The notes: generated by a model from the sequence alone, not told the origin. Shown: positions 17,143-26,975, counted from the stretch's first letter. The stretch is 64,000 nucleotides of DNA from Streptomyces lavendofoliae (GCF_014649735.1 NZ_BMTP01000003.1:124001-188000); one strand, 5' to 3'. A program made the numbers and translations.

Positions 17143-17162
17143 ACGGTCCGGCCACCCGACGC

Positions 17163-18629
17163 TCAGCTCTGCCCGGCCCACCATTCCTTGAGCGCGGTGA
17201 CGGCGTCCCCGCGCTCCATGGGGCCGTTCTCCAGCCGCAGCTCCAACAGGAACTTGTACGCCTGGCCGACCGCCGGTCCCGGGCGGATGCCGAGGATCTC
17301 CTGGATCTCGTTGCCGTCCAGGTCGGGCCGGATGGCGTCCAGCTCCTCCTGCTCCTGCAGCTTCGCGATGCGCTCCTCCAGCCCGTCGTACGCCCGGGAG
17401 AGGGCCGCCGCCTTGCGCTTGTTCCGGGTGGTGCAGTCCGAGCGGGTCAGCTTGTGCAGGCGGCTCAGCAACGGACCGGCGTCGCGCACATAGCGGCGTA
17501 CGGCGGAGTCGGTCCATTCGCCGGTGCCGTATCCGTGGAAACGCAGGTGCAGCTCCACCAGGCGCGAGACGTCCTTGACCATCTCGTTGGAGTACTTGAG
17601 CGCGACCATGCGCTTCTTGGTCATCTTCGCGCCGACCACCTCGTGGTGGTGGAAGGAGACCCGTCCGTCGGACTCGAAGCGGCGCGTACGCGGCTTGCCG
17701 ATGTCGTGCAGGAGCGCTGCCAGCCGAAGCACCAGGTCGGGACCGTCCTCTTCCAGGTCGATGGCCTGCTCCAGCACGGTCAGCGAGTGCTCGTAGACGT
17801 CCTTGTGCCGGTGGTGCTCATCGCTTTCGAGCCGCAGCGCGGGAAGCTCGGGCAGCACGCGCTGGGCGAGACCGCTGTCGACGAGCAGGCCCAGGCCCTT
17901 GCGGGGGTTGCCGGAGAGGATCAGCTTGTTGAACTCGTCCCGCACCCGTTCGGCGGAGACGATCTCGATGCGCTCGGCCATCCGCTGCATCGCGTCCACG
18001 ACCTCGGGAGCGACCTCGAAGTCCAGCTGCGCCGCGAAGCGCGCGGCGCGCATCATCCGCAGCGGGTCGTCGGAGAAGGACTCCTCCGGCGTCCCCGGCG
18101 TCCGCAGGACGCGTCCGGCCAGGTCCTCCAGCCCGCCGTGGGGGTCGATGAACTCCTTCTCCGGCAGGGCGACGGCCATCGCGTTGACCGTGAAGTCACG
18201 CCGGACCAGGTCCTCCTCGATCGAGTCGCCGTAGGACACCTCCGGCTTGCGGGAGGTCCTGTCGTACGCCTCGGAACGGTAGGTCGTGACCTCGATCTGG
18301 AAGACCTGATCCGTGTCCCCGACCCGGGCGGCCTTCTGCACGCCCACCGTGCCGAAGGCGATCCCGACCTCCCACACCGCGTCGGCCCACGGCCGGACGA
18401 TTTTCAGAACGTCCTCGGGCCGGGCGTCGGTGGTGAAGTCCAGGTCGTTGCCGAGCCTGCCGAGCAGCGCGTCCCGTACCGATCCGCCGACCAGGGCGAG
18501 GCGGAAGCCGGCCTCCTGGAAGCGACGGGCGAGGTCGTCGGCTGCGGGGGACACGCGCAGTAGTTCACTGACCGCGCGGCGTTGCGCCTGGCTCAGTGCA
18601 GTCGGGTTGTCTTCGTTGGCGTTCGGCAC
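17163..18629 (-). CDS. cca: CCA tRNA nucleotidyltransferase / poly(A) polymerase family
   Basis: Adds or repairs the 3' CCA of tRNAs. The start GTG 18629 (VPNANEDNPTALSQ) gives 488 aa, the normal length; the open frame reaches 18812, where MIGYARAGR at 18731 would be the alternative. The catalytic head has LVGGSVRDALLGR and DLDFTTDARPEDV (the DxD pair). The neck RRDFTVNAMAV and DPLRMMRAARFAAQLDF follow, then an HD-like domain with LLHDIGKPRTR. Both tRNA genes in this window lack an encoded CCA and so depend on this activity. Confidence 0.95.
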   Translation of the reverse strand: MPNANEDNPTALSQAQRRAVSELLRVSPAADDLARRFQEAGFRLALVGGSVRDALLGRLGNDLDFTTDARPEDVLKIVRPWADAVWEVGIAFGTVGVQKAARVGDTDQVFQIEVTTYRSEAYDRTSRKPEVSYGDSIEEDLVRRDFTVNAMAVALPEKEFIDPHGGLEDLAGRVLRTPGTPEESFSDDPLRMMRAARFAAQLDFEVAPEVVDAMQRMAERIEIVSAERVRDEFNKLILSGNPRKGLGLLVDSGLAQRVLPELPALRLESDEHHRHKDVYEHSLTVLEQAIDLEEDGPDLVLRLAALLHDIGKPRTRRFESDGRVSFHHHEVVGAKMTKKRMVALKYSNEMVKDVSRLVELHLRFHGYGTGEWTDSAVRRYVRDAGPLLSRLHKLTRSDCTTRNKRKAAALSRAYDGLEERIAKLQEQEELDAIRPDLDGNEIQEILGIRPGPAVGQAYKFLLELRLENGPMERGDAVTALKEWWAGQS

Positions 18630-18836
18630 AACAGAAAAGGGTACGTGCCCCGGCCCCGGGCGGCGTCCCGCTTTTCCGCGGCCCCGAGCCCCTGCTTCCC
18701 GGTTCCTCCCGGCCCTCGCGTAGCCGATCATGTGGAGCAGTCCGCGGCACTCAGCCCCGGCGCTCCTCGTTACCATGCGGGGACGCAGGAACCGACGAAC
18801 CACCAACGGCAACAGACGACGAGGACGGGCGAGCGC

Positions 18837-21248
18837 GTGGCCGAGGCGGCAGACTTTCAGAGCACGAGTCGCTCTCCTGCCCGGCGGTGGCTACGACGCG
18901 CGGCTTCCGCCCTCGTGAGTGCGCCGGTCCTGGCGACCCTGCTGTACGTCCCCGCCGCTCCCGCGTCCGCCGCCGAGAAGGCGTCCCCGTCCCGGACCGT
19001 CGATGTGTCCCTGGACACGTTGACGCCCACCACACCGGTCGAGGGGGACACCCTCACGATCAGTGGCACGGTGACGAACGAGGGCAAGGAGACGGTGAAC
19101 GCCGCACACGTCGACCTGCGGCTCGGCTCCCGTATGGCCAACCGGGGCGAGATCGACGCGGTGGCCAGGCGCACCGGCTTCAGACCGGGCGACGACGGCG
19201 CGGCGCTCGGCGGCCCGTACCGCGTGAAGATCCCTCAGCTCGCCGCCGGCATCAGCAAGGACTTCAGCATCGCCGTACCGGTCGACAAGCTCGGTCTCGA
19301 CGACGAGGGTGTCTACCAGCTCGGGGTCTCCCTCACGGGCCGGACCGGGAGCACCCGCTACGACCAGGTGCTGGGGATCGAGCGGACCCTCCTGCCCTGG
19401 CAGCCCGAGGCCACCGAGAAGAAGACCCAGGTCACGTACCTCTGGCCGTTGATCTCCTCGACGCACCTGTCCGCCGAGAGCGGTTCGGACGACCAGCAGA
19501 CGCCGGTGTTCGAGGACGACGCCCTGGCCGCGGAGCTCGCTCCGGGAGGCCGGCTGGAGCGGCTCGTCGCGCTCGGCGCGGAGCTTCCCGTCACCTGGGT
19601 CGTCGACCCGGACCTGCTCGCCACGGTCGACGCGATGACCCGGAACTACCAGGTCAAAGCCGGTGACGAGCGAGTCCCCGGCAAGAACCAGGCCATCGCC
19701 AAACAGTGGCTGAACAGTCTGGACAAGGCGGTGCAGGGGGACAAGGTGGTGGCCCTGCCCTACGCCGACCCCGACCTGGCGTCCCTCGCCCACCGGGGCA
19801 AGGACGTCTCCGGCTCGCTGAGTCATCTCCAGCCGGCGACCGAGGTGGCCGAGAGCACGGTCGAGACGATCCTCCATGTGAAGCCGTCCGTGGACTTCTC
19901 CTGGCCGGTCGACGGAGCGGTCGACCCCTCGATCGTCGACATCGCCACCTCCGCCGGCGCCGACAAGGTGATCGCCCGCAGCGACAGCATCCGCGACGAG
20001 CTGCCCTACACGCCCAACGCCGCACGGCCCATCGGCGGCGGCACCACCGCAGTCGTCACCGACGCGTCCCTGTCCACGGCCTTCGAGGGCGACATGACCC
20101 GGGCGGGGAACTCCACGCTCGCCGTCCAGCGGTTCCTCGCCCACACCCTGGCCGTCACCCAGCAGCAGCCGGGCAAGCTGCGCAGCATCGTGGTCGCCCC
20201 GCAACGGATGCCGACCGCCGCGCAGGCCCAGTCGATGGCCACCGCGCTGCGGGCCCTGTCCGCCCAGCGCTGGACGCAGCCCAGCGACCTGCTCGCCGCG
20301 GCGGCGGCCAAACCCGACGACCGGGCCACGACGAAGGTTCCGGGCGCCAGGAAGTACCCGGCCAAGCTCCGCAAGCGGGAGCTGCCCGTCCAGGCCTTCC
20401 AGGACATGAAGATCACCCAGGACAGCCTGGACAACTTCAAGGTCATTCTGACCATGGCGTCCCGGGTCGTCACACCGTTCGGCAACGCGATCAACCGGGA
20501 GATGTCGACGTCCTGGCGCGGCAGGGCCGAGCCGGCGGCGGCGTACCGGAAGAGCGTGCAGGTCCATCTGCTGGACCTCACCTCCGAGGTCCAGCTGATC
20601 GACAAGTCAGACCTCACCCTCTCCGGACGCAGCGCCACCATCCCGGTCACGGTGCAGAACCAGCTGTTGCAGGACGTCGAGCACCTGGTCCTGCGCCTGA
20701 CGTCGACCAAGCCGACCCGCCTGAAGCTGAACGGCGGCAACGCGGTGACGGAGCTGCCGGTCAAGATCGCCGGCGGCCACAGCCAGTCGGTGAAGTTCAC
20801 GGCGTCCGCCAACGCCAACGGCCCGGTCCCGATGACGGCCCAGCTCTACACGGAGGACGGCAAGCCGTACGGCAAGCCGATGACCTTCACCGTGAAGGTC
20901 TCCGAGATCACCCCGACCGTGATGCTGGTGATCGCCGGCGGCTTCCTGCTGCTGGCCCTCGCCGGCATCCGGATGTACACCCACCGCAAGCGCGCCGCCG
21001 CGCGCGAGGCCGACCCGGGTGAGGAGCCCGGCCCGGAGGGCGAGGCGGGGACGCCGCCCGCGACCGGCCCGGAGGGCGCCGCGGAGACCACCCCGGAGGG
21101 CGCCTCGGAGGACGCCTCGGAGACCACCTCGGGGGCCGGGAGGACGACTGCGCCGAGCGACGATCCCGAGCAGCCGAGTGACCCGGTGCCGGACACCGGA
21201 GCGCAAAGCACCGACCCGTCGGGCCAGGGTGAGAAAGTGGACCGTTGA
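18837..21248 (+). CDS. Secreted/membrane-anchored protein, DUF6049-like
   Basis: 803 aa from the GTG at 18837 (VAEAADFQSTSRSPARRWLRR). A signal peptide is visible (ASALVSAPVLATLLYVPAAP, then ASA-AEK cleavage). A CARDB-like beta domain follows (about 50-150), then a long conserved extracellular region with VTYLWPLISSTHL and VTWVVDPDLLATV, and near the C-terminus a single membrane helix (TPTVMLVIAGGFLLLALAGI) and an acidic Glu/Pro/Gly-rich tail. It lies 46 nt before murJ, as in other actinobacteria, suggesting a part in cell-wall assembly. The function is not known. Confidence 0.85.
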   Translation: MAEAADFQSTSRSPARRWLRRAASALVSAPVLATLLYVPAAPASAAEKASPSRTVDVSLDTLTPTTPVEGDTLTISGTVTNEGKETVNAAHVDLRLGSRMANRGEIDAVARRTGFRPGDDGAALGGPYRVKIPQLAAGISKDFSIAVPVDKLGLDDEGVYQLGVSLTGRTGSTRYDQVLGIERTLLPWQPEATEKKTQVTYLWPLISSTHLSAESGSDDQQTPVFEDDALAAELAPGGRLERLVALGAELPVTWVVDPDLLATVDAMTRNYQVKAGDERVPGKNQAIAKQWLNSLDKAVQGDKVVALPYADPDLASLAHRGKDVSGSLSHLQPATEVAESTVETILHVKPSVDFSWPVDGAVDPSIVDIATSAGADKVIARSDSIRDELPYTPNAARPIGGGTTAVVTDASLSTAFEGDMTRAGNSTLAVQRFLAHTLAVTQQQPGKLRSIVVAPQRMPTAAQAQSMATALRALSAQRWTQPSDLLAAAAAKPDDRATTKVPGARKYPAKLRKRELPVQAFQDMKITQDSLDNFKVILTMASRVVTPFGNAINREMSTSWRGRAEPAAAYRKSVQVHLLDLTSEVQLIDKSDLTLSGRSATIPVTVQNQLLQDVEHLVLRLTSTKPTRLKLNGGNAVTELPVKIAGGHSQSVKFTASANANGPVPMTAQLYTEDGKPYGKPMTFTVKVSEITPTVMLVIAGGFLLLALAGIRMYTHRKRAAAREADPGEEPGPEGEAGTPPATGPEGAAETTPEGASEDASETTSGAGRTTAPSDDPEQPSDPVPDTGAQSTDPSGQGEKVDR

Positions 21249-21294
21249 GCGATGTCGTGGCCGGTCGGCCGGGGACGATGAGGTGGGGTAAACC

Positions 21295-23475
21295 ATGAAC
21301 GCGCCGTACGACGGTGACCGCGGTCAAGGCGCGGGCGGCGGCAGCGCGCCTGCCGGGGGGACGTTCCCCCCGGCCGGCCATGTCCCGCCCCCGGGCCCGC
21401 CGCCCACCCCGGACCCGTACGTCCAGCACGCCTACGAGCAGGACCCGTACGGAAGCCATGACCTGACCGCGCAGGACCCGGTCGGCGAGGCGCTCTACGA
21501 CAGAGCGGCGCACCCTCCGCCCCCGCCGGGCACCTACGAGGAGCCGCGGCCGCTCTACCAGCAGCCCGCGGCGCCGCAGTACGCCCCGGACCCGCGTGTC
21601 TGGGCCCAGACCCCGCCGCCCGAGCCCGACGGACCCTCCCGCCACCTCCCTTACGGCGACGACGCCCGGACCGTTCAGTTCACCGGCGTCGACGACCTGG
21701 TCACGCACGCCGCCGAGGAGCAGCCCGAGCAGGACGCGTTCGCGCACCTGTACCGGGACCAGCAGGCCCACGGGCAGCCGCCGGCCCCCCGGGAGCCCGA
21801 GCCGGAACCGGCTGCCGCGCCCGCGCCCGCGCCCAAGAAGTCGGGCGGCCGCGCGTCCGGCCTGTTGAAGTCGAGCGCCGTGATGGCGGCCGGCACGCTG
21901 GTGTCCCGTCTCACCGGCTTCGTGCGCAGCCTGGTGATCACCGGTGCCCTGGGCGCCGCGCTGCTGGGCGACACCTACACCATCGCGGCCACCCTGCCGA
22001 CGATGATCTACATCCTGACCGTCGGCGGCGGGCTCAACTCGGTCTTCGTCCCCCAGCTCGTCCGCTCGATGAAGGACGACGAGGACGGCGGAGAGGCGTA
22101 CGCCAACCGCCTGCTGACGCTGGTGATGGTCGCACTGGGTGTGATCGTCACCGTCGCCGTGTTCGGCGCCCCGCTGCTGATCCGGGCCATGTCGGACACC
22201 ATCGCCGGCGACGCGTCGGCGAACGGCGTGGCCGTCACCTTCGCCCGCTTCTGCCTGCCCACCATCTTCTTCATGGGCGTGCACGTGGTGATGGGTCAGA
22301 TCCTCAACGCCCGGGGCCGGTTCGGCGCGATGATGTGGACCCCGGTCCTCAACAACATCGTCGTCATCTTCACCTTCGTCATGTTCATCTGGGTCTACGG
22401 GTCCTCCGCCGAGACCAGGATGGGCGTCACGACCATCCCTGACGAGGGCATCCGCCTGCTGGGCATCGGGACGCTGCTCGGCCTGGTGGTCCAGTCGCTG
22501 GCGATGATCCCGTACCTGCGCGAGGCCGGTTTCCGCTTCCGCCCCCGCTTCGACTGGAAGGGTCACGGCCTCGGCAAGACGGTCAGACTCGCCAAGTGGA
22601 CCGTCCTGTTCGTCCTCGCCAACCAGGCCGGTGTCGTCGTCGTGACGCAGCTGGCCACGGCGGCGGGCAAGGCCTCCGGCCAGGACGGCGCCGGTTTCCT
22701 GGCGTACTCCAACGCCCAGCTGATCTGGGGCATGCCGCAGGCCATCATCACCGTCTCGGTCATGGCCGCGCTCCTGCCGCGCATCTCGCGCGCCGCCCAC
22801 GACAACGACGCCGGCGCGGTCCGCGACGACATCTCCCAGGGACTGCGGAACTCCGCCGTCGCGATCGTGCCCGTCGCCTTCACCTTCCTGGCCCTCGGCG
22901 TCCCGATGTGCACGCTGCTGTACGCCTCCAGCGGCACCGAGGCCGCCCGGAGCATGGGCTTCATCCTGATGGCCTTCGGCCTCGGCCTCATCCCCTACTC
23001 GGTGCAGTACGTCGTCCTGCGCGGCTTCTACGCCTACGAGGACACCCGGACGCCCTTCTACAACACCGTGATCGTGGCCGCCGTGAACGCGGCGGCGTCG
23101 GCCGCCTGCTACGTCCTCCTGCCCGCCAAGTGGGCCGTCGTCGGCATGGCCGCCTCCTACGGCCTGGCGTACGCCGTCGGTGTCGGTGTCGCGTGGCGCC
23201 GCCTGCGCAACCGGCTGGGTGGCGACCTGGACGGCGCGCACGTCGTACGCACCTACGCCAGGCTGTGCATGGCGTCCGTCCCCGGAGCGGTCCTCGGCGG
23301 CGCCGCGGGCTTCGCGATCCTCAGGGCCCTGGGTGACGGTGCCCTCGGGTCGCTCGCGGCACTCGTGGGCGGTGGGATCGTACTGATGGCCGTGTTCTAC
23401 GTCGCGGCCCGCAAGATGCGGATCGCGGAGCTCAACGCCATGGTCGGCATGGTGCGCGGACGCCTCGGACGCTAG
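21295..23475 (+). CDS. murJ: Lipid II flippase MurJ (MviN family)
   Basis: Moves lipid II across the membrane. 726 aa. The first roughly 185 residues are a cytoplasmic Pro/Tyr/Asp-rich extension ending in a basic segment (PKKSGGRASGLLKSS). The MurJ core then begins with SSAVMAAGTLVSRLTGFVRSL, which holds the conserved Arg in helix 1, and has about 14 membrane segments, including NNIVVIFTFVMFIWVYG and QVVLRG-like VVLRGFYAYEDTRTPF. Unlike mycobacterial MviN (Rv3910) no kinase-like domain is fused; the next gene supplies it. No clear terminator separates the two. Confidence 0.95.
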   Translation: MNAPYDGDRGQGAGGGSAPAGGTFPPAGHVPPPGPPPTPDPYVQHAYEQDPYGSHDLTAQDPVGEALYDRAAHPPPPPGTYEEPRPLYQQPAAPQYAPDPRVWAQTPPPEPDGPSRHLPYGDDARTVQFTGVDDLVTHAAEEQPEQDAFAHLYRDQQAHGQPPAPREPEPEPAAAPAPAPKKSGGRASGLLKSSAVMAAGTLVSRLTGFVRSLVITGALGAALLGDTYTIAATLPTMIYILTVGGGLNSVFVPQLVRSMKDDEDGGEAYANRLLTLVMVALGVIVTVAVFGAPLLIRAMSDTIAGDASANGVAVTFARFCLPTIFFMGVHVVMGQILNARGRFGAMMWTPVLNNIVVIFTFVMFIWVYGSSAETRMGVTTIPDEGIRLLGIGTLLGLVVQSLAMIPYLREAGFRFRPRFDWKGHGLGKTVRLAKWTVLFVLANQAGVVVVTQLATAAGKASGQDGAGFLAYSNAQLIWGMPQAIITVSVMAALLPRISRAAHDNDAGAVRDDISQGLRNSAVAIVPVAFTFLALGVPMCTLLYASSGTEAARSMGFILMAFGLGLIPYSVQYVVLRGFYAYEDTRTPFYNTVIVAAVNAAASAACYVLLPAKWAVVGMAASYGLAYAVGVGVAWRRLRNRLGGDLDGAHVVRTYARLCMASVPGAVLGGAAGFAILRALGDGALGSLAALVGGGIVLMAVFYVAARKMRIAELNAMVGMVRGRLGR

Positions 23476-23593
23476 AGAACGAGGACTGGCACAACCATCG
23501 CCGGCGACCGCGTGTCGTGCATGGCGCCGGACTGTGGGCACAATTGGCATGGCTGTTGGATGTGGCGCAACGGATGGGGAGGCAGGAACGACG

Positions 23594-25318
23594 GTGGCGG
23601 AACGTAGCACGGCTGCCGTCGACGTGGCCGACAACAGCGGAAACGACCCGCTGACCGCCAAGGCGGACGAGGCCGCGAGCGACGGGGTGGCGGAAGCGCA
23701 GGACACGGCGGAACGGTCCGCCCAGGACGGCGACGGCGAACGGCGGGACAGCGAGCAGACCGTCATCACCACGCCCGAGCTCCACAGTGGTCACAAACTC
23801 GCCAGACGGTACCGACTCGAGGAGTGCGTCACCCGTCTGGACGGGTTCAGCAGTTGGCGTGCCGTCGACGAGAAGCTGCGCCGGGCCGTCGGGGTCCACA
23901 TCCTCCCCGCCGACCACCCGAGGGCCCGGTCGGTGCTGGCCGCCGCACGCTCGTCCGCGCTCCTCGGCGACCCCCGTTTCGTCCAGGTCCTGGACGCGGT
24001 CGAGGAGAACGACCTCGTCTACGTCGTCCACGAGTGGCTGCCGGACGCCACGGAGCTCACCGCTCTGCTCGCGGCCGGCCCGCTCGAAGCGCACGACGCC
24101 TACCAACTCGTCAGCCAGGTCTCCCAGGCCATGGCCGCCGCCCACCGCGAGGGCCTCGCCCATCTGCGGCTCACACCGAGCGCCGTCCTGCGGAGCTCCA
24201 CGGGCCAGTACCGGATCCGCGGACTCGCCGTGAACGCCGCCCTGCGCGGCATCAGCGCCGACCGTCCCCAGCGCACCGACACCGAGGCGATCGGTGCCCT
24301 GCTGTACGCGGCGCTGACCAAGCGCTGGCCGTACGAGAACGACGCCTACGGCCTGTCGGGGCTGCCCAAGGGCGTCGGGCTGATCCCGCCGGACCAGGTA
24401 CGGGCCGGCGTGCACCGCGGACTGTCCGAGATCGCCATGCGCGCCCTGGTCAACGACGGAGCGACCGCCTCCCGGCAGGAACCCCCCTGCACCACCCCCG
24501 ACGAGCTCGCCAAGGCCGTCGCGGCCATGCCCCGCATCCGCCCGCCGGAGCCCGAGTTCCCGACGCCCCTGGACTTCCAGCGCACGACGTACCAGCAGGG
24601 CAACTACGGCCGCCCTCAGACACGCGCCGGTGCGGCGGCCACCGCGGCCATGCCGATGCCGCCTCCCCCGCTGCAGAGCCGAACCGGCAAGGCCCTCAAG
24701 TGGGCCGTGTCGGCGCTCCTCATCGCGGCCCTGGGGCTGGGCAGCTGGCAGGTGGCGGACAAGCTGCTGGACCAGGGGAGCAACGAGAAGACCGGCGAGA
24801 CCGGTACCCGGACGACTCCGGGCGGCCAGAACCAGAAGAAGCCTCAGCGGCCCGCCCAGCCGCTGCGCATCTCCGACGCCCGTGAGTTCAAGCCCGGAGG
24901 GTCTGGAATACAGGAGGACGAGGTGGCTAACGCGGTGGACGACAGCGCCGACACCGCCTGGATCACCCCCCAGTACTTCTCCTTCCCCAACTTCGGCAAC
25001 CTCCCCGACCGTAAGCACGGCAGCGGGGTCATCGTCGACCTCGGCAGCGTGCAGAACGTCCGGGGCATCGATGTGTCCATGTACCGCGCCGGGCAGAAGG
25101 CACAGGTGCTCACCGCCGACGAAGGGGCGACCGACCCCAGCACGCCGGATGACTTCCCGCACCGCCTGACCGAACTCGAGACCGTGGGCGACACCCTCAA
25201 GGCCAGCGTGGACAAACCCGTCCGCACCCGTTACGTGCTCGTCCACATCACCGAGCTGCCGCACGACGGCCGGGGCGGCTACCGTGGCGGCATCTCCGGC
25301 ATCAAGGTGCTCGGTTGA
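23594..25318 (+). CDS. Membrane pseudokinase with extracellular discoidin-like domain
   Basis: 574 aa from the GTG at 23594 (VAERSTAAVDVADN); an ATG at 23549 is possible. A kinase fold spans about 73-320, but every catalytic motif is lost. The Gly loop reads ECVTRLDGFSSW, the Lys strand VGVHIL, HRDxKxxN is AHLRLTPSAV (189-198), and DFG is IRGLAVN. One membrane helix lies near 373-394. A beta domain follows with DDSADTAWITPQY and GVIVDLGSVQNVRGIDV, like the F5/8/NPCBM sugar-binding fold. In M. tuberculosis the same modules are fused to MviN and the pseudokinase binds FhaA after PknB phosphorylation; a similar partnership with MurJ is inferred here. Confidence 0.88.
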   Translation: MAERSTAAVDVADNSGNDPLTAKADEAASDGVAEAQDTAERSAQDGDGERRDSEQTVITTPELHSGHKLARRYRLEECVTRLDGFSSWRAVDEKLRRAVGVHILPADHPRARSVLAAARSSALLGDPRFVQVLDAVEENDLVYVVHEWLPDATELTALLAAGPLEAHDAYQLVSQVSQAMAAAHREGLAHLRLTPSAVLRSSTGQYRIRGLAVNAALRGISADRPQRTDTEAIGALLYAALTKRWPYENDAYGLSGLPKGVGLIPPDQVRAGVHRGLSEIAMRALVNDGATASRQEPPCTTPDELAKAVAAMPRIRPPEPEFPTPLDFQRTTYQQGNYGRPQTRAGAAATAAMPMPPPPLQSRTGKALKWAVSALLIAALGLGSWQVADKLLDQGSNEKTGETGTRTTPGGQNQKKPQRPAQPLRISDAREFKPGGSGIQEDEVANAVDDSADTAWITPQYFSFPNFGNLPDRKHGSGVIVDLGSVQNVRGIDVSMYRAGQKAQVLTADEGATDPSTPDDFPHRLTELETVGDTLKASVDKPVRTRYVLVHITELPHDGRGGYRGGISGIKVLG

Positions 25319-25358
25319 CGCCTGCGGGCTCGACGACGGGCGGAGGGGAGGTGGCGGC

Positions 25359-26063
25359 ATGACGAGCGGGGCGACCGAGGGTCTCGGTGACCACGACCTC
25401 CTGGCGCGCCATGTCGCCGGCGATCCGGACGCCTTCGGCGAGCTCGTACGCCGGCACCGGGACCGGCTCTGGGCGGTCGCCCTGCGCACGCTGGGGGACC
25501 GCGAGGAGGCCGCTGACGCCGTCCAGGACGCTCTGGTGTCCGCCTTCCGGGCCGCCCACACCTTCCGCGGCCAGTCGGCCGTCACGACCTGGCTGCACCG
25601 CATCACCGTGAACGCGTGCCTCGACCGGGCCCGCAAGGCCGCCTCCCGCAGAACCTCACCCGTCGACGACACGGAGCGCCTGGAGCAGCTTCTGGAGCCG
25701 CACGAGTCCGCCGAGGCCCCGGCCGAGCGCCAGGACCTGCACCGCGAGCTGTTCGCCGCGCTCGGGAAACTGCCCGCGGATCAGCGCGCCGCTCTGGTCC
25801 TGGTGGACATGCAGGGCTATCCGGTCGCCGAGGCGGCGCGTGTCCTCGACGTACCGACGGGGACGGTGAAAAGCCGCTGTGCGCGGGGGAGGGCCCGGCT
25901 TCTCCCTCTGCTCACTCATCTGCGCGGTGACACCGTGGATAACGATGGCCTGGACCGGGCAAGGAACCGGACGCCGGGGACATCCGTCCCACCGGCGTCG
26001 GGACCAAGGGACGCAGGACCGAGTGATCCTGCTGCTGTGAAGGGCGGAGGTGGGCGCGCGTGA
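25359..26063 (+). CDS. sigM: ECF RNA polymerase sigma factor SigM
   Basis: 234 aa. The start ATG 25359 (MTSGATEGLGDHDLLARH) has GGGAGGTGG upstream; the open frame begins 75 nt earlier inside the pseudokinase gene. Sigma region 2 covers about 15-85 (FGELVRRHRDRLWAVALRTLGDREEAADAVQDALVSA, quoted in part by its DAVQDALV motif). Region 4 lies at about 130-185 (LPADQRAALVLVDMQGYPVAEAA and VPTGTVKSRCARGRARL). A disordered tail follows. The stop overlaps the anti-sigma start as GTGA. The name follows the conserved murJ-pseudokinase-sigM-anti-sigma-trxB order. Confidence 0.9.
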   Translation: MTSGATEGLGDHDLLARHVAGDPDAFGELVRRHRDRLWAVALRTLGDREEAADAVQDALVSAFRAAHTFRGQSAVTTWLHRITVNACLDRARKAASRRTSPVDDTERLEQLLEPHESAEAPAERQDLHRELFAALGKLPADQRAALVLVDMQGYPVAEAARVLDVPTGTVKSRCARGRARLLPLLTHLRGDTVDNDGLDRARNRTPGTSVPPASGPRDAGPSDPAAVKGGGGRA

Positions 26064-26947
26064 CCACGACCGACACGACTCAGCACCCGGACGTCTCGGA
26101 GATCTCCGACCTCACGGAAGGGCTGCTGCCACCGTCCCGGACCGCCGACGTCCGCGCGCACCTCGACAACTGCGCGCTGTGCGCCGATGTCCGGTCCTCC
26201 CTGGAGGAGATCCGGGGGCTGCTGGGTACGCTTCCCGGCCCCGCCCGGATGCCGGCCGACGTCGCGGGGCGCATCGACGCGGCCCTGGCCGCCGAAGCAC
26301 TGCTGGACGCCACCGCACCCGCCGAAGCGGCACGGCATGTTTCACGTGAAACAACGGCTGCCCCCGTTCCCGCCGAGGCGGAGCACCTGGACCGCCCCGC
26401 CGGGCGCCCACGAGCCGCCACGGGTCCGGGCCGGCAGCGACCGGCACGACGCCGGCGGCGTACCGCCGTCCTCGGCGCGGTCTTCGGTGCCGCGGCCATG
26501 GGGGTCAGCGTCCTGCTCTTCCAGGTCGTCCGGTCCGGGGACGACTCCTCCGGTTCGAAGACCGCCGATACCGCTGTGAGCTCACCCGAGGACGGCACGT
26601 TCTCCGGCACGGCCGTGGAGGACCGGGTGGACGCGCTGCTGGCCACTCCCGAGCCCCCCAAGGCGGCCCGGACCGAGAAGCAGCCTCCCTCCGTCGACCG
26701 ACCGTCGACGATGTTCACCCAGGAGGCTGTCACCGTCCCGGCCTGCGTCCAGGCGGGCACGGGGCGCGAGGAGCGGGCTCTCGCCGCACAGGCCGGCACC
26801 TACGAGGGCAAGGCCGCCTATCTGGTGGTTCTGCCGCACGCCACGGACCCTTCCCAGGTCCAGGCGTACGTCCTCGACGCCTCCTGCACCACCCGGAAGA
26901 CGGCCAAGGCCGACGTGCTCCTGACCCACGCCTACCCTCGCCCCTGA
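26060..26947 (+). CDS. Membrane-anchored zinc anti-sigma factor of SigM
   Basis: 295 aa, GTG start overlapping the sigM stop by 4 nt (GTGA), which implies translational coupling. The N-terminal anti-sigma domain has the zinc pattern H34-x3-C38-x2-C41 (AHLDNCALC). Residues about 135-157 form the single membrane helix (AVLGAVFGAAAMGVSVLLF), and the rest is an extracellular domain with two Cys residues. A perfect parS site is embedded in the linker and read as HVSRET (93-98). The likely role is to hold SigM until an envelope or redox signal arrives. Confidence 0.88.
   Translation: MTTTDTTQHPDVSEISDLTEGLLPPSRTADVRAHLDNCALCADVRSSLEEIRGLLGTLPGPARMPADVAGRIDAALAAEALLDATAPAEAARHVSRETTAAPVPAEAEHLDRPAGRPRAATGPGRQRPARRRRRTAVLGAVFGAAAMGVSVLLFQVVRSGDDSSGSKTADTAVSSPEDGTFSGTAVEDRVDALLATPEPPKAARTEKQPPSVDRPSTMFTQEAVTVPACVQAGTGREERALAAQAGTYEGKAAYLVVLPHATDPSQVQAYVLDASCTTRKTAKADVLLTHAYPRP
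26339..26352. other. parS: parS site 4, inside the anti-sigma coding sequence
   Basis: Perfect GTTTCACGTGAAAC, read in frame as V-S-R-E-T. Confidence 0.95.
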
Positions 26948-26975
26948 CACCGCTCCCGTGCCGCTCGGACACCTC

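Noticed and set aside
15870..18563. 897-codon open frame on the plus strand
   Set aside because: Overlaps the MFS and cca genes in other frames; it even translates two parS sites.
20908..23772. 954-codon open frame on the minus strand
   Set aside because: Antisense to murJ; His/Asp/Gly-rich shadow without domains.
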